From contig CAWDZK010000006.1 in NCBI GenBank assembly GCA_963807005.1, forward strand, positions 992,001-1,056,000: 64,000 nt of DNA, written 5' to 3'. The position numbers and the translations under genes are program-made. Under the pieces are notes generated by a model. That model did not search any database, had not been told where the DNA came from, and saw only the letters and a program-made list of their open reading frames with translations. This document shows, in pieces, positions 38,077 through 46,566 of this stretch. The stretch comes from CAWDZK01 sp963807005. GTDB taxonomy: Bacteria > Actinomycetota > Actinomycetes > JACCUZ01. Each line of letters opens with the position of its first letter. Within the stretch, counting starts at the first letter, position 1.

Positions 38077-39239
38077 CGAGGGGACGGGCCGTGGGCCTCG
38101 GCGAGCCGGCCGAGGGCGAGCGCCACCCGCAGGGTCAGGGCTTGTCGAGGGTCCGACGGGGCGTAGCCGCAGACCTCGGTGGCCCGGCGCAGCCGGTAGC
38201 GGACGGTGTTCGGGTGCACGAACAGGGCGCGCGCGGTGGCCTCCAGCGACGAGGTCTGCTCCAGGAATGCGGAGACCGTCTCGACCAGGGCGGTACCGGT
38301 GCCCACCAGGGGCAGGTAGACGTCACGCACCAGCCGCTCCCGGGCCAGCGGGTCCCCGTCGAGGGCGCGTTCGGGGAGCAGGTCGTCGGCCGGGACGGGG
38401 CGCGGGGCGTCCGGCCACGCGGGCGCAGCGTGCAGGCCGGCCAGCGCGGCTGCGGCGCTCTGACCGGCACCCAGCAGGTCGGGCACGGCCGGCCCGACGA
38501 CGACCGGGCCGGGACCGAACTGGGCCACCAGCAGGCGGGTGGTCCGCACCGGGTCCAGCGGTCCGCCGAGGATCGCCACCAGCCGGTCGCCCTGCACGCC
38601 GGTCAGCACGTCGAGCCGGGCCGCCCGGGCCAGCCGCCGGATCTCGTCCACCACCGCTTCCGGCTCTGCGTCAGGCGCATTTCCGACCACCACGACCACC
38701 GAGCCGTGGCTGCCCCAGCCCAGCGCCGCAGCCCGCGACCGGAGCGAGTCGTCCGCCTCGCCGCGCAGCAGCGCGTCGACCACGAGGGACTCCAGCCGGG
38801 CGTCCCAGGCGCCTCGGGCCTCGGCGGCCTCGGCGTACACCTGGGCGGCGGCGAACGCGATCTCGCGGGAGTAGCGCAGCACCGCTTCGCGCATCGCCGC
38901 CTCGTCGCCCGGGGCGATCTGCTCGATCTGCTCCTCGACGACCGCGATGACGACCCGGACCAGCTCCACCGTCTGCTGCAGGCTGACCGACCGGGTCAGC
39001 TCGCGTGGCGCGGTACCGAAGACGTCGGCGCTGATGGCCTGCGGGGCAACGGGCTGGCGGAACCACTCCACGAACGCCGCCACGCCGGCCTGGGCGACCA
39101 GGTTGACCCAGGACCGGTTCTCGGCCGGCATCGCGCGGTACCAGGGGAGGACCTCGTCCATCCGGGCGATCGCCGCGGTGGCCAGCGCGCCCATGCTGTT
39201 CTCGAGTCGGCGGACCGTCGCCGCGGAGCGCCTGGGCAC
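38070..39239 (-). CDS. fasR: FasR-type transcriptional regulator of fatty-acid synthesis
   Basis: This 389-residue protein has an N-terminal GAF-like region and a C-terminal PucR/CdaR-type helix-turn-helix (about residues 330-365: SSLEATARALFVHPNTVRYRLRRATEV). In Streptomyces, FasR directly upstream of fabD activates the fab operon. The same location here supports that assignment. The GTG at 39239 is preceded on the minus strand by TAGGGT (39246-39251) six bases upstream, so it is probably leaderless. A perfect palindrome (39252-39270) covers the expected -35 region and may mediate self-regulation. DNA binding and the ligand (possibly acyl-CoA) are inferred. Confidence 0.88.
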   Translation of the reverse strand: MPRRSAATVRRLENSMGALATAAIARMDEVLPWYRAMPAENRSWVNLVAQAGVAAFVEWFRQPVAPQAISADVFGTAPRELTRSVSLQQTVELVRVVIAVVEEQIEQIAPGDEAAMREAVLRYSREIAFAAAQVYAEAAEARGAWDARLESLVVDALLRGEADDSLRSRAAALGWGSHGSVVVVVGNAPDAEPEAVVDEIRRLARAARLDVLTGVQGDRLVAILGGPLDPVRTTRLLVAQFGPGPVVVGPAVPDLLGAGQSAAAALAGLHAAPAWPDAPRPVPADDLLPERALDGDPLARERLVRDVYLPLVGTGTALVETVSAFLEQTSSLEATARALFVHPNTVRYRLRRATEVCGYAPSDPRQALTLRVALALGRLAEAHGPSPRL

Positions 39240-39251
39240 GTGATCACCCTA

Positions 39252-39270
39252 GTTGTCGCAGGGCGACAAC
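39252..39270. promoter_or_regulatory. Perfect palindrome in fasR/PHP divergent promoter
   Basis: GTTGTCGC and GCGACAAC (8-base arms, 3-base spacer AGG) sit in a 46-base intergenic region. -10 elements TAGGGT (for fasR, 39246-39251) and TAGCGT (for the PHP gene, 39274-39279) lie directly on its two sides, each six bases before a start codon. The palindrome covers both -35 positions and looks like a shared operator. Confidence 0.55.
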
Positions 39271-39285
39271 CTCTAGCGTCTAGGC

Positions 39286-40305
39286 GTGGACCCCGCCGAG
39301 GCCCTGCGCCGGATCGCCTTCCTGCTCGAACGCCGCCGCGAGGAGACCTACCGGGTCAAGGCCTACCGGACCGCTGCGGACGTGCTGGCGGCGCTGCCCG
39401 GACCGGAGCTCGAGGAGCGGGCCCTGGCCGGCACGCTGACGGAGCTCGCCGGCGTCGGGCCCAAGACCGCCGCCGTGGCGGCCGAGGCCGTCGCGGGGGG
39501 AGTGCCGGCGTACCTGGCCGAGCTGGAGGCGGCGGCCGCCGGCCCCGTGACGGGCGGGGGAGCTGGCCTGCGCGCCCGGCTGCGCGGCGACCTGCACACG
39601 CACTCCGACTGGTCCGACGGAGGGAGCCCGGTCGACGAGATGGCCCGCGCCGCCCGTGACCTCGGGCACGAGTACGTCGTGCTCACCGACCACTCACCCC
39701 GGCTCACGGTCGCCAACGGGCTCTCGCCGGCCCGGCTGCGGGCGCAGCTGGACCTGGTCGCCGAGCTGAACGCGGAGCTGGCGCCGTTCCGGCTGCTCAC
39801 CGGCATCGAGGTCGACATCCTCGACGACGGGTCGCTGGACCAGGAGGACGAGCTGCTCGACCGCCTCGACGTCGTCGTCGCCTCGGTGCACTCCAAGCTC
39901 AGGATGCCGGCCGAGGACATGACCCGCCGGATGGTCGCGGCCGTCGCGAACCCGCACACCGACGTCCTCGGTCACTGCACCGGCCGACTGGTGACCGGCG
40001 GCCGGGGGACCCGCCCCGAGTCGGACTTCGACGCCGAGCTGGTCTTCGAGGCGTGCCGGCAGTTCGGCGTCGCCGTCGAGATCAACTCCAGGCCGGAGCG
40101 GCTGGACCCGCCTCGGCGGCTGCTGCGGCTGGCGGTGGAGACCGGCTGCCTGTTCGCTGTCGACACCGACGCGCACGCACCCGGCCAGCTGGACTGGCAG
40201 CCCTACGGCTGCGAGCGGGCCGAGGAGTGCGGTGTGCCGGTCGACCGGGTGGTCAACACGAAGCCGGTCGACGAGCTGCTCGCCTGGACCGCCCGCCACA
40301 CCTGA
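39286..40305 (+). CDS. Helix-hairpin-helix plus PHP-domain phosphoesterase
   Basis: This 339-residue protein has an N-terminal Pol beta-like helical region with a helix-hairpin-helix (TELAGVGPKTAAVAAEAV) and a C-terminal PHP domain from about residue 95 with GDLHTHSDWSDG, TDHSPRL, ASVHSK and DTDAHAPGQLD, the metal-binding motifs. It resembles the C-terminal half of PolX plus its HhH but lacks the polymerase palm. PHP domains hydrolyse phosphoesters, so a nuclease or phosphatase role in DNA repair is plausible. The GTG start is probably leaderless, with TAGCGT six bases upstream. It diverges from fasR across 46 bases. Confidence 0.85.
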   Translation: MDPAEALRRIAFLLERRREETYRVKAYRTAADVLAALPGPELEERALAGTLTELAGVGPKTAAVAAEAVAGGVPAYLAELEAAAAGPVTGGGAGLRARLRGDLHTHSDWSDGGSPVDEMARAARDLGHEYVVLTDHSPRLTVANGLSPARLRAQLDLVAELNAELAPFRLLTGIEVDILDDGSLDQEDELLDRLDVVVASVHSKLRMPAEDMTRRMVAAVANPHTDVLGHCTGRLVTGGRGTRPESDFDAELVFEACRQFGVAVEINSRPERLDPPRRLLRLAVETGCLFAVDTDAHAPGQLDWQPYGCERAEECGVPVDRVVNTKPVDELLAWTARHT

Positions 40306-40329
40306 CCGCCCTCAGCCCCTCACCCCCTT

Positions 40330-40392
40330 CGCCGAGTGGTGGGTTGCGCACCCGAGATGTCCGGTTCGAGACGCGGAACCCACCACTCGGCG
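40330..40392. terminator. 16-bp inverted repeat between convergent genes
   Basis: Arms 40330-40345 and 40377-40392 (CGCCGAGTGGTGGGTT and its exact complement) flank a 31-base loop. The element lies between the converging PHP gene and aceE and has no T-run. A bidirectional terminator is the simplest reading; see the finding on long palindromes. Confidence 0.65.
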
Positions 40393-40405
40393 GGATGCAT
40401 GTGGG

Positions 40406-43144
40406 CTACTCCGAGCCGCCCTCGGTCTCGGCGGTGGGGGCGGCGGTGACGTCGGCCAGCCGGTAGCGGTCGATCGCCTCGCGGGTCGCCTCGGGCTTGA
40501 TGTCGCCGCGGCGGGCCAGCTCTGCCAGCACCTTCACCACGATCGAGGCGGCGTCGACCTTGAAGTGCCGGCGGAGCGCGCCGCGGGTGTCGGACAGGCC
40601 GAAGCCGTCGGTGCCGAGCGAGGCGAACGATCCGGGTACCCAGGGTGCGATCTGGTCCTGGACGGCGCGCATGAAGTCCGACACGGCGACGAACGGGCCG
40701 GTGGCGCCCTCGAGCGCGGTGGTGAGGAACGGCACCCGCTGCTCGCCGTCGGGGTTCATGAAGTTGTGCTCGTCGGTGGCCAGCCCGTCCCGGCGCAGCT
40801 CGTTCCAGGAGGTGACCGACCACACGTCGGCCTGGACGTTCCAGTCCTGCTGGAGCAGCCGCTGCGCCTCCAGCGCCCACTGCACCGCGACCCCGGAGGC
40901 CAGCACCTGCGCCTTGGGCCCGTCGCCGTCGGCGGCGGGCGAGTAGCGGTGGATGCCGCGCAGGATGCCCTGCACGTCGACGCCCTCGGGCTCGGCGGGC
41001 TGGGGGTAGGGCTCGTTGTAGACGGTGAGGTAGTAGAAGATCTCCTCCGGCTTGTCGCCGTACATCCGGTGCAGCGCGTCCTTGACGATGTGGCCGAGCT
41101 CGAAGCCGAACGCCGGGTCGTAGGACACGCAGGCCGGGTTCGTCGAGGCCAGCAGCGGCGAGTGCCCGTCCTCGTGCTGGAGGCCTTCGCCGTTGAGGGT
41201 GGTGCGACCGGCGGTGGCGCCGAGCACGAAGCCGCGGGCCATCTGGTCGCCGGCGGCCCAGAACGCGTCGCCGGTGCGCTGGAAGCCGAACATCGAGTAG
41301 AAGATGTAGATCGGGATCATCGGGATGCCGTGGGTGGCGTAGGACGTGGCCACCGCCGTCCAGGACGCCGTGGAGCCGGCCTCGTTGATGCCCTCGTGCA
41401 GGATGACGCCCTGCCTGTCCTCCTGGTAGGACAGCATCAGGTCGCGGTCCACCGCGGTGTAGTTCTGCCCGTGCGGCGAGTAGATCTTGGCGGTCGGGAA
41501 CAGCGAGTCCATCCCGAAGGTGCGTGCCTCGTCGGGGATGACCGGCACGAACCGCCAGCCGACCTCCTTGTCCTTCAGCAGGTCCTTGAGCAGCCGGACG
41601 AAGGCCATCGTGGTGGCGACCTTCTGCTTGCCCGAGCCGCGACGCAGGACGTCGTAGACCGGGTCTCCGGGCAGGACGAGCGGGGCCGAGGACGACCGGC
41701 GCGTCGGCAGGTACCCGCCCAGCGCGCGACGTCGCTCGTGCATGTACTCCAGCTCGGGGGAGTCGGCCGGCGGCCGGTAGTACGGCGGCAGCGTCTCGTC
41801 CAGCGCCTCGTCCGGGATGTCGAGGTAGAGCCGGTCCCGGAAGCTGATCAGGTCGTCCTTCTTCAGCTTCTTCATCTGGTGGGTCGAGTTGCGGCCCTCG
41901 AAGTGCGAGCCGAGCGTCCAGCCCTTGATCGTCTTGGCGAGGATCACGGTCGGCTGGCCGGCGTGCTTGGTCGCGGCGTCGTACGCGGCGTACATCTTGC
42001 GGTAGTCGTGCCCGCCCCGGGACAGGCCCCAGACCTGCTCGTCGGTGAGGTGCTCGACCATGGCCCGGGTGCGTGGGTCGCGACCGAAGAAGTGCTCCCG
42101 GACGAACGCGCCGTCCTCGGCCTTGTAGGTCTGGTAGTCACCGTCCGGCGTGGTGTTCATGAGGTTGACCAGGGCGCCGTCGGTGTCCTTGGCGAGCAGC
42201 TCGTCCCACTCGCGGCCCCAGATCACCTTGATGACGTTCCAGCCGGCGCCGCGGAAGAACGACTCCAGCTCCTGGATGATCTTGCCGTTGCCGCGGACCG
42301 GCCCGTCCAGACGCTGCAGGTTGCAGTTGATGACGAACGTGAGGTTGTCCAGCTCCTCACGCGCGGCCACCCCGATCGCGCCCAGTGACTCCGGCTCGTC
42401 CATCTCGCCGTCGCCGAGGAAGGCCCACACGTGCTGCTGGCTGGTGTCCTTGATGCCGCGGTTGTGCAGGTAGCGGTTGAACCGCGCCTGGTAGATGGCG
42501 TTGATCGGGCCGAGGCCCATCGACACGGTCGGGAACTCCCAGAACTCCGGCATCAGCCGCGGGTGCGGGTACGACGACAGCCCGCCGCCGGGGTGGGAGA
42601 GCTCCTGCCGGAAGCCGTCCATCTGGTTCTCGGACAGCCGCCCCTCCAGGAACGCCCGGGCGTACATGCCCGGGGAGGCGTGGCCCTGGTAGAAGATCTG
42701 GTCCCCGCCACCCGGGTGGTCCTTGCCGCGGAAGAAGTGGTTGAACCCGACCTCGTAGAACGACGCCGAGGAGGCGTAGGTGGAGATGTGGCCGCCCACC
42801 TCGATCCCGGGCCGCTGCGCGCGGTGCACCATGATCGCGGCGTTCCAGCGGACGTAGGCCCGGATCCGGCGCTCGACGTGCTCGTCGCCGGGGAACCACG
42901 GCTCGCTCTCCGGCGGGATCGTGTTGATGTAGTCCGTGCTGCGCAGGCTCGGCACCCCGACCTGGTTCTCGCGGGCCCGCTGCAGCAGGCTCAGCATCAG
43001 GAACCGCGCCCGGTTGCGCCCGGCGTTGTCGACCACGGCGTCGAGCGACTCCAGCCACTCCGCGGTCTCAGCCGGGTCGATGTCGGGCAGCTGGCTCGGC
43101 AGGCCGTTGCTGATGAGCGCCGGTCGCTCCTGCGATGAGGTCAC
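40406..43144 (-). CDS. aceE: Pyruvate dehydrogenase E1 component, homodimeric type
   Basis: This 912-residue thiamine-diphosphate enzyme decarboxylates pyruvate and passes the acetyl group to the E2 lipoyl domain. The ThDP-binding motif runs from GDG (244-246, in LGDGEMDEPES) to NCN (273-275). It is the single-chain AceE type, as in E. coli and actinobacteria, not the alpha/beta type. E2 and E3 genes are not adjacent. The GTG at 43144 gives the usual start, and the first residues are Ser/Gln rich. The DUF3052 and AhpE genes that often neighbour aceE in actinobacteria appear further right, at 44554 and 48151. No riboswitch or operator was recognised in the 180-base upstream spacer. Confidence 0.97.
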   Translation of the reverse strand: MTSSQERPALISNGLPSQLPDIDPAETAEWLESLDAVVDNAGRNRARFLMLSLLQRARENQVGVPSLRSTDYINTIPPESEPWFPGDEHVERRIRAYVRWNAAIMVHRAQRPGIEVGGHISTYASSASFYEVGFNHFFRGKDHPGGGDQIFYQGHASPGMYARAFLEGRLSENQMDGFRQELSHPGGGLSSYPHPRLMPEFWEFPTVSMGLGPINAIYQARFNRYLHNRGIKDTSQQHVWAFLGDGEMDEPESLGAIGVAAREELDNLTFVINCNLQRLDGPVRGNGKIIQELESFFRGAGWNVIKVIWGREWDELLAKDTDGALVNLMNTTPDGDYQTYKAEDGAFVREHFFGRDPRTRAMVEHLTDEQVWGLSRGGHDYRKMYAAYDAATKHAGQPTVILAKTIKGWTLGSHFEGRNSTHQMKKLKKDDLISFRDRLYLDIPDEALDETLPPYYRPPADSPELEYMHERRRALGGYLPTRRSSSAPLVLPGDPVYDVLRRGSGKQKVATTMAFVRLLKDLLKDKEVGWRFVPVIPDEARTFGMDSLFPTAKIYSPHGQNYTAVDRDLMLSYQEDRQGVILHEGINEAGSTASWTAVATSYATHGIPMIPIYIFYSMFGFQRTGDAFWAAGDQMARGFVLGATAGRTTLNGEGLQHEDGHSPLLASTNPACVSYDPAFGFELGHIVKDALHRMYGDKPEEIFYYLTVYNEPYPQPAEPEGVDVQGILRGIHRYSPAADGDGPKAQVLASGVAVQWALEAQRLLQQDWNVQADVWSVTSWNELRRDGLATDEHNFMNPDGEQRVPFLTTALEGATGPFVAVSDFMRAVQDQIAPWVPGSFASLGTDGFGLSDTRGALRRHFKVDAASIVVKVLAELARRGDIKPEATREAIDRYRLADVTAAPTAETEGGSE

Positions 43145-43325
43145 GAGAGTCCTTCGCGTCGGGGTGGTGCGCGGTGCGGTGGCGCGACTCGTGGTCGGCC
43201 TTCGCCGTACGTGGGGCGGTGCGTCGGGTGAAACGTCACCTCCATCGTGCTACGTGCGCGCCCTGCTCGCATCCCCACCCCCGGAATGCTGAGACGTCGT
43301 CAGCCCCCGTGGGCTCGGTCCGGTC

Positions 43326-43955
43326 CTAGCGCACCCCGCGCGGGCGGAACTGGATCGAGATGCGCGGGCCGACCGGCCGCGCCGTCTTCGGGACGCAGTG
43401 GTCCCACGTGCGCTGGCAGGACCCGCCCATCACGACCAGGTCGCCGTGGCCCAGCCAGAGTGCGAGGGACCGCCCCCCACCCCGCGGGCGCAGCATGAGC
43501 CGGCGGGGCGAGCCCACCGACAGGATCGCGACCAGCGTGTCGCGGTCACGCCCCCGGCCGATGCGGTCGCCGTGCCAGGCCACCGAGTCCCGCCCGTCGC
43601 GGTAGAGGCAGAGCCCGGCCGTCGCGAACGGCTCACCCAGCTCGGCCTCGTAGTGCCGCCCGAGCCGGTCCCGGGCCTCGGCGAGGACGGGGTGGGGGAG
43701 CGCGTCGCCTGCGTCGTAGAAGGCGAGCAGCCGCGGGACGTCGACCACCCGCTCGTACATCTCGCGGCGCTCGCCGTGCCACGGCACGACGTCGTGCAGC
43801 TCGTCGAAGAGCCGGTCGGCGCCGGACAGCCAGCCCGGACGGTGGTCGACCCAGGCGCCCTGCGTGAGCCGGGTGCGCCGCAGCCCGGGCGTCAGGTCGC
43901 CCAGCACGATGTCGTCGCCGCAGTCGAGCAGCGAGCCCTGGAGAGCCACGGTCAT
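43326..43955 (-). CDS. alkB: AlkB-type alpha-ketoglutarate-dependent dioxygenase
   Basis: This 209-residue Fe(II)/2-oxoglutarate enzyme would remove alkyl groups from N1-A/N3-C type DNA or RNA damage. Iron ligands H128-x-D130 (in WHGD) and H186 (WDHCVPK) and the 2OG-binding R198 (PRISIQFR) are all present. The ATG at 43955 is preferred over 43973 because a TACGCT -10 (43962-43967, minus strand) lies exactly six bases before it, giving a leaderless mRNA. A LexA-like box (43976-43991) sits just upstream, implying SOS control. It diverges from yjbQ. Confidence 0.92.
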   Translation of the reverse strand: MTVALQGSLLDCGDDIVLGDLTPGLRRTRLTQGAWVDHRPGWLSGADRLFDELHDVVPWHGERREMYERVVDVPRLLAFYDAGDALPHPVLAEARDRLGRHYEAELGEPFATAGLCLYRDGRDSVAWHGDRIGRGRDRDTLVAILSVGSPRRLMLRPRGGGRSLALWLGHGDLVVMGGSCQRTWDHCVPKTARPVGPRISIQFRPRGVR

Positions 43956-43975
43956 GCGGCCAGCGTACGCCAAGT

Positions 43976-43991
43976 TCGAACACCTGTTCTA
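43976..43991. promoter_or_regulatory. LexA-like SOS box
   Basis: TCGAAC-ACCT-GTTCTA matches the actinobacterial SOS box TCGAAC-N4-GTTCGA with one mismatch. It lies between alkB and yjbQ, 8 bases upstream of the alkB -10 element and overlapping the -35 position, so LexA binding could repress alkB. It also touches the predicted yjbQ promoter (TAGTGT, 43990-43995). Confidence 0.65.
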
Positions 43992-44028
43992 GTGTGGAGC
44001 CCTGCCTGGCGCAGGGGATCATGGCCGG

Positions 44029-44436
44029 ATGCGCAGCGACGTGGTGCAGGTCAGGACCGGCGACCGTGAGGTCGTGCACGACCTCGAAGCCGAGATCGGG
44101 GCGTTCCTGGCGGACGTCGGCGGTGACGGGCTGCTGCACGTCTGGGTTCCGCACGCGACGGCCGGCCTGGCCGTGCTCGAGACCGGGGCCGGCAGCGACG
44201 ACGACCTGCTGGCGGCGCTGGGCGAGCTGCTGCCCGCGGACGACCGGTGGCGGCACCGGCACGGCTCCCGCGGGCACGGCCGCGACCACGTGCTGCCTGC
44301 GCTGTGCCCGCCGTACGCGACCGTGCCCGTGGTCGACGGCCGGATGGCGCTCGGGACGTGGCAGTCGGTGTGCCTGGTCGACCTCAACCGGGACAACCCG
44401 GTCCGCTCGGTGCGCCTGTCGTTCCTCCCCGGCTGA
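44029..44436 (+). CDS. YjbQ/UPF0047 family protein (secondary thiamine-phosphate synthase type)
   Basis: This 135-residue protein matches YjbQ: VPHATAGLAVLE, a His-rich centre (RHRHGSRGHGRDHV) and the C-terminal MALGTWQSVCLVDLNRD. E. coli YjbQ shows weak thiamine-phosphate synthase activity; the true role is uncertain. The ATG at 44029 gives the standard length. A TAGTGT -10 at 43990-43995 lies further upstream, in the region shared with alkB and the LexA-like box. It faces away from alkB and precedes DUF3052 by about 117 bases. Confidence 0.9.
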   Translation: MRSDVVQVRTGDREVVHDLEAEIGAFLADVGGDGLLHVWVPHATAGLAVLETGAGSDDDLLAALGELLPADDRWRHRHGSRGHGRDHVLPALCPPYATVPVVDGRMALGTWQSVCLVDLNRDNPVRSVRLSFLPG

Positions 44437-44553
44437 GGGGACCGGCCCGGCGCGTCGACGCCGCTGCGGCTTGCGTCCGGACGCCGAGCCGTCTTGACTA
44501 CCGACCAGGGAACCGGTCGTCGGACCGGGGCACGTCGACTTCAGGAGGCACGG

Positions 44554-44979
44554 GTGACTGCGACCGCGGACAACGCGGGAGGTGATCGCCTGGCCGGCCG
44601 GCTCGGGCTGCGCGCCGGACAGGTGGTGCAGGAGCTCGGCGTCGACGACGACTGCGACGAAGCACTGCGGGCCGCGGTCGCCGAGCTCACCGGAAGCCCG
44701 CTGGTCGACGAGGACTACGAGGACGTGGTCGACGCCGTACTGCTGTGGTGGCGGGACGACGACGGCGACCTGGTCGACGCCCTGGTCGACGCGCTGATCG
44801 CTCTCGAGGACGGCGGCGTGGTGTGGCTGCTGACACCGAAGGCCGGCCGGCCCGGGCACGTCGAGCCCGGCGAGATCGGCGACGCGGCCCCGACCGCCGG
44901 GCTGCACCAGACGAGCAGCATCTCGGCCGCGCCGGAGTGGTCCGGTACGCGGCTGGTCGCGCGCCGCTCGAACCGCTGA
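44554..44979 (+). CDS. DUF3052 family protein
   Basis: This 141-residue acidic protein matches DUF3052, an actinobacterial family of unknown function often encoded beside aceE and a peroxiredoxin. Typical elements are LGLRAGQVVQELGVDDDCDE and a C-terminal APEWSGTRLVARR. The GTG at 44554 is fixed by an AGGAGG site (44543-44548) six bases upstream; an in-frame ATG at 44494 is less likely. The classic aceE-DUF3052-ahpE synteny is interrupted here by the membrane unit at 45129-47093 and the MDMPI gene. Confidence 0.87.
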   Translation: MTATADNAGGDRLAGRLGLRAGQVVQELGVDDDCDEALRAAVAELTGSPLVDEDYEDVVDAVLLWWRDDDGDLVDALVDALIALEDGGVVWLLTPKAGRPGHVEPGEIGDAAPTAGLHQTSSISAAPEWSGTRLVARRSNR

Positions 44980-45128
44980 CGGATCGCATCAGCCGGGCTC
45001 CCGGCACCCGGATCGTCCGTTCGGGTGGGATGTGACCGCCCAAGCGGCCGCCTTCGCACGAACCCCGGCCGGTGCTTCCGCTCCTCGCCTAGGGTCGTGG
45101 CCTCATCGGAGCGCTTTTGTGGGGGGTC

Positions 45129-45626
45129 ATGACGGGATCCGCGCTGGACGTACGCGGGCGGCTGGCGGTGCGCTGGTTGTTCGTCGCCCTGCTGCTGTTC
45201 TTCGTGGCGCAGGAGGCGCTCACCCTGGCGAACAACCGGGAACCGTACCCGGCGCTGTTCCAGCCGTCCTTCGGCAACGGGTCGGTGACCCCGGAGCACA
45301 CCGTCGTCGGCGACGAGGCAACCATGATGGTCGTGTTCGCCGACGGCAGCACGGGCACGTACGACGCACTGCAGGTCCACGCTGGGGCCAAGTCCTCACC
45401 GCTGACGACGTTCCGGTCCACGTTCGGGCCGACCAGCCCTCGCCGTGACCGCCCCCAGACGGTCGCCTGGCTGGAGGGCCGCCTGAGAGATCTCTCCGGT
45501 GGCAAGCAGCCGGTGAGCGCTGAGCTGGTCTGGCACAAGGTGGCCTACCACCTCGACGACGACAAGGGACCCGACATGTCCGTCATCGACACCCACGCCT
45601 ATGCCTTCGGCGGCCGGGATGGCTGA
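45129..45626 (+). CDS. Small membrane-anchored hypothetical protein
   Basis: This 165-residue protein has one hydrophobic helix (about residues 14-34: RWLFVALLLFFVAQEAL) near its N terminus followed by an exported soluble part. I recognise no domain. Its stop overlaps the start of the HTTM gene by eight bases (ATGGCTGA), so the two are translationally coupled and probably act together at the membrane. The ATG at 45129 is preceded by a G-rich stretch that could bind ribosomes. Its composition matches neighbouring genes. Confidence 0.75.
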   Translation: MTGSALDVRGRLAVRWLFVALLLFFVAQEALTLANNREPYPALFQPSFGNGSVTPEHTVVGDEATMMVVFADGSTGTYDALQVHAGAKSSPLTTFRSTFGPTSPRRDRPQTVAWLEGRLRDLSGGKQPVSAELVWHKVAYHLDDDKGPDMSVIDTHAYAFGGRDG

Positions 45627-46566
45627 CCGGGTGGATCGCTGGCTGCACGCCGGTGACTTCACCCGGACCTCGCTGGCCAGGTACCGGGTCGTCTACGCCG
45701 CGCTCCTCCTGCTGCTGCTGCCGAACTTCTCCTGGGTCGCGAAGTTCCCGCAGTCGGCCTACAACCCGCCACCCGGACCGTTCCGGCTGCTCCCCGGATT
45801 CCCGCCCGGCTGGGTGCTGGTCGGCCTCGAGATGGGCGTGGCTGCGTGCCTGGTCGCCATCCTGCTCGGGTGGTTCACCCGGACCGCCTCGTTCCTCATC
45901 GTGCCGATCTCGGTCCTGGGGTACGGCTTCACCTACTCGATGGCCAAGATCGACCACGACATCCTGCTCGTTCTCGTCCCCCCGGCGATGGCCCTGGCCG
46001 GCTGGGGCGACCGGATGTCGCTGGACGCCTGGCGCCGCGGCCGGCGGGGCCTGGCGCCGTTGCCTGAGCGCGCGGAGCAGTGGCCGTTGCGGTTCTACGC
46101 CCTGATGGTCGGGCTCGGGTTCTTCACCGCTGGCCTGCCCAAGCTGCTCGGCGGCTGGCTGAACCCGGCCATCCACACCGTGCAGGGCATCCAGGTCCGG
46201 GAGTACACCGGTCACGGCAAGGTCGACCTGCTCGCCGGGCCGGTGTCCCGGATCACCTCACCCGTGTTCTGGGAGATCCTCGACGTCGCCACGATCGTGC
46301 TGGAGCTCGGCATGGTGGTCGCGGTCCTGACCTGGGCGACAACCCGGGTCTTCTTCGCCTTGGCCGCCACCTTCCACTTCGGCGTCTACCTGGCGATGGT
46401 GATCCCCTTCTTCGGGAACGTGATCGCCTACGCCTGGGTCCTGCCCTGGGACCGGCTGCCGCTTCCGAGCGTCGCGCGCGACGCGGTCCGACACGCTTCG
46501 CTCCCCGGCTGGCGACTGCCGCACCCCTCGTCGTGGTCGGCGGCGGCGTCGCCTGGGGTGCCCTGA
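45619..46566 (+). CDS. HTTM (vitamin K gamma-carboxylase-like) membrane protein
   Basis: This protein of about 315 residues has an N-terminal soluble stretch and several transmembrane helices (VVYAALLLLLLPNFSW; WVLVGLEMGVAACLVAILLG; FYALMVGLGFFTAGLPKL and others) in the HTTM arrangement related to the vitamin K-dependent gamma-carboxylase membrane domain. Bacterial HTTM proteins have unclear reactions but are often paired with DCC thiol-oxidoreductase domains, as here. The C terminus, after VRHA, is unusual and reads out of the frame in which a further helix and the DCC domain continue, so a frameshift or overlapping gene is possible. It is coupled to the preceding membrane protein by an 8-base overlap. 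Confidence 0.82.
   Translation: MADRVDRWLHAGDFTRTSLARYRVVYAALLLLLLPNFSWVAKFPQSAYNPPPGPFRLLPGFPPGWVLVGLEMGVAACLVAILLGWFTRTASFLIVPISVLGYGFTYSMAKIDHDILLVLVPPAMALAGWGDRMSLDAWRRGRRGLAPLPERAEQWPLRFYALMVGLGFFTAGLPKLLGGWLNPAIHTVQGIQVREYTGHGKVDLLAGPVSRITSPVFWEILDVATIVLELGMVVAVLTWATTRVFFALAATFHFGVYLAMVIPFFGNVIAYAWVLPWDRLPLPSVARDAVRHASLPGWRLPHPSSWSAAASPGVP

Noticed and set aside
43145..43325. Possible riboswitch upstream of aceE
   Set aside because: The 180-base spacer shows only weak hairpins and no known conserved riboswitch core.
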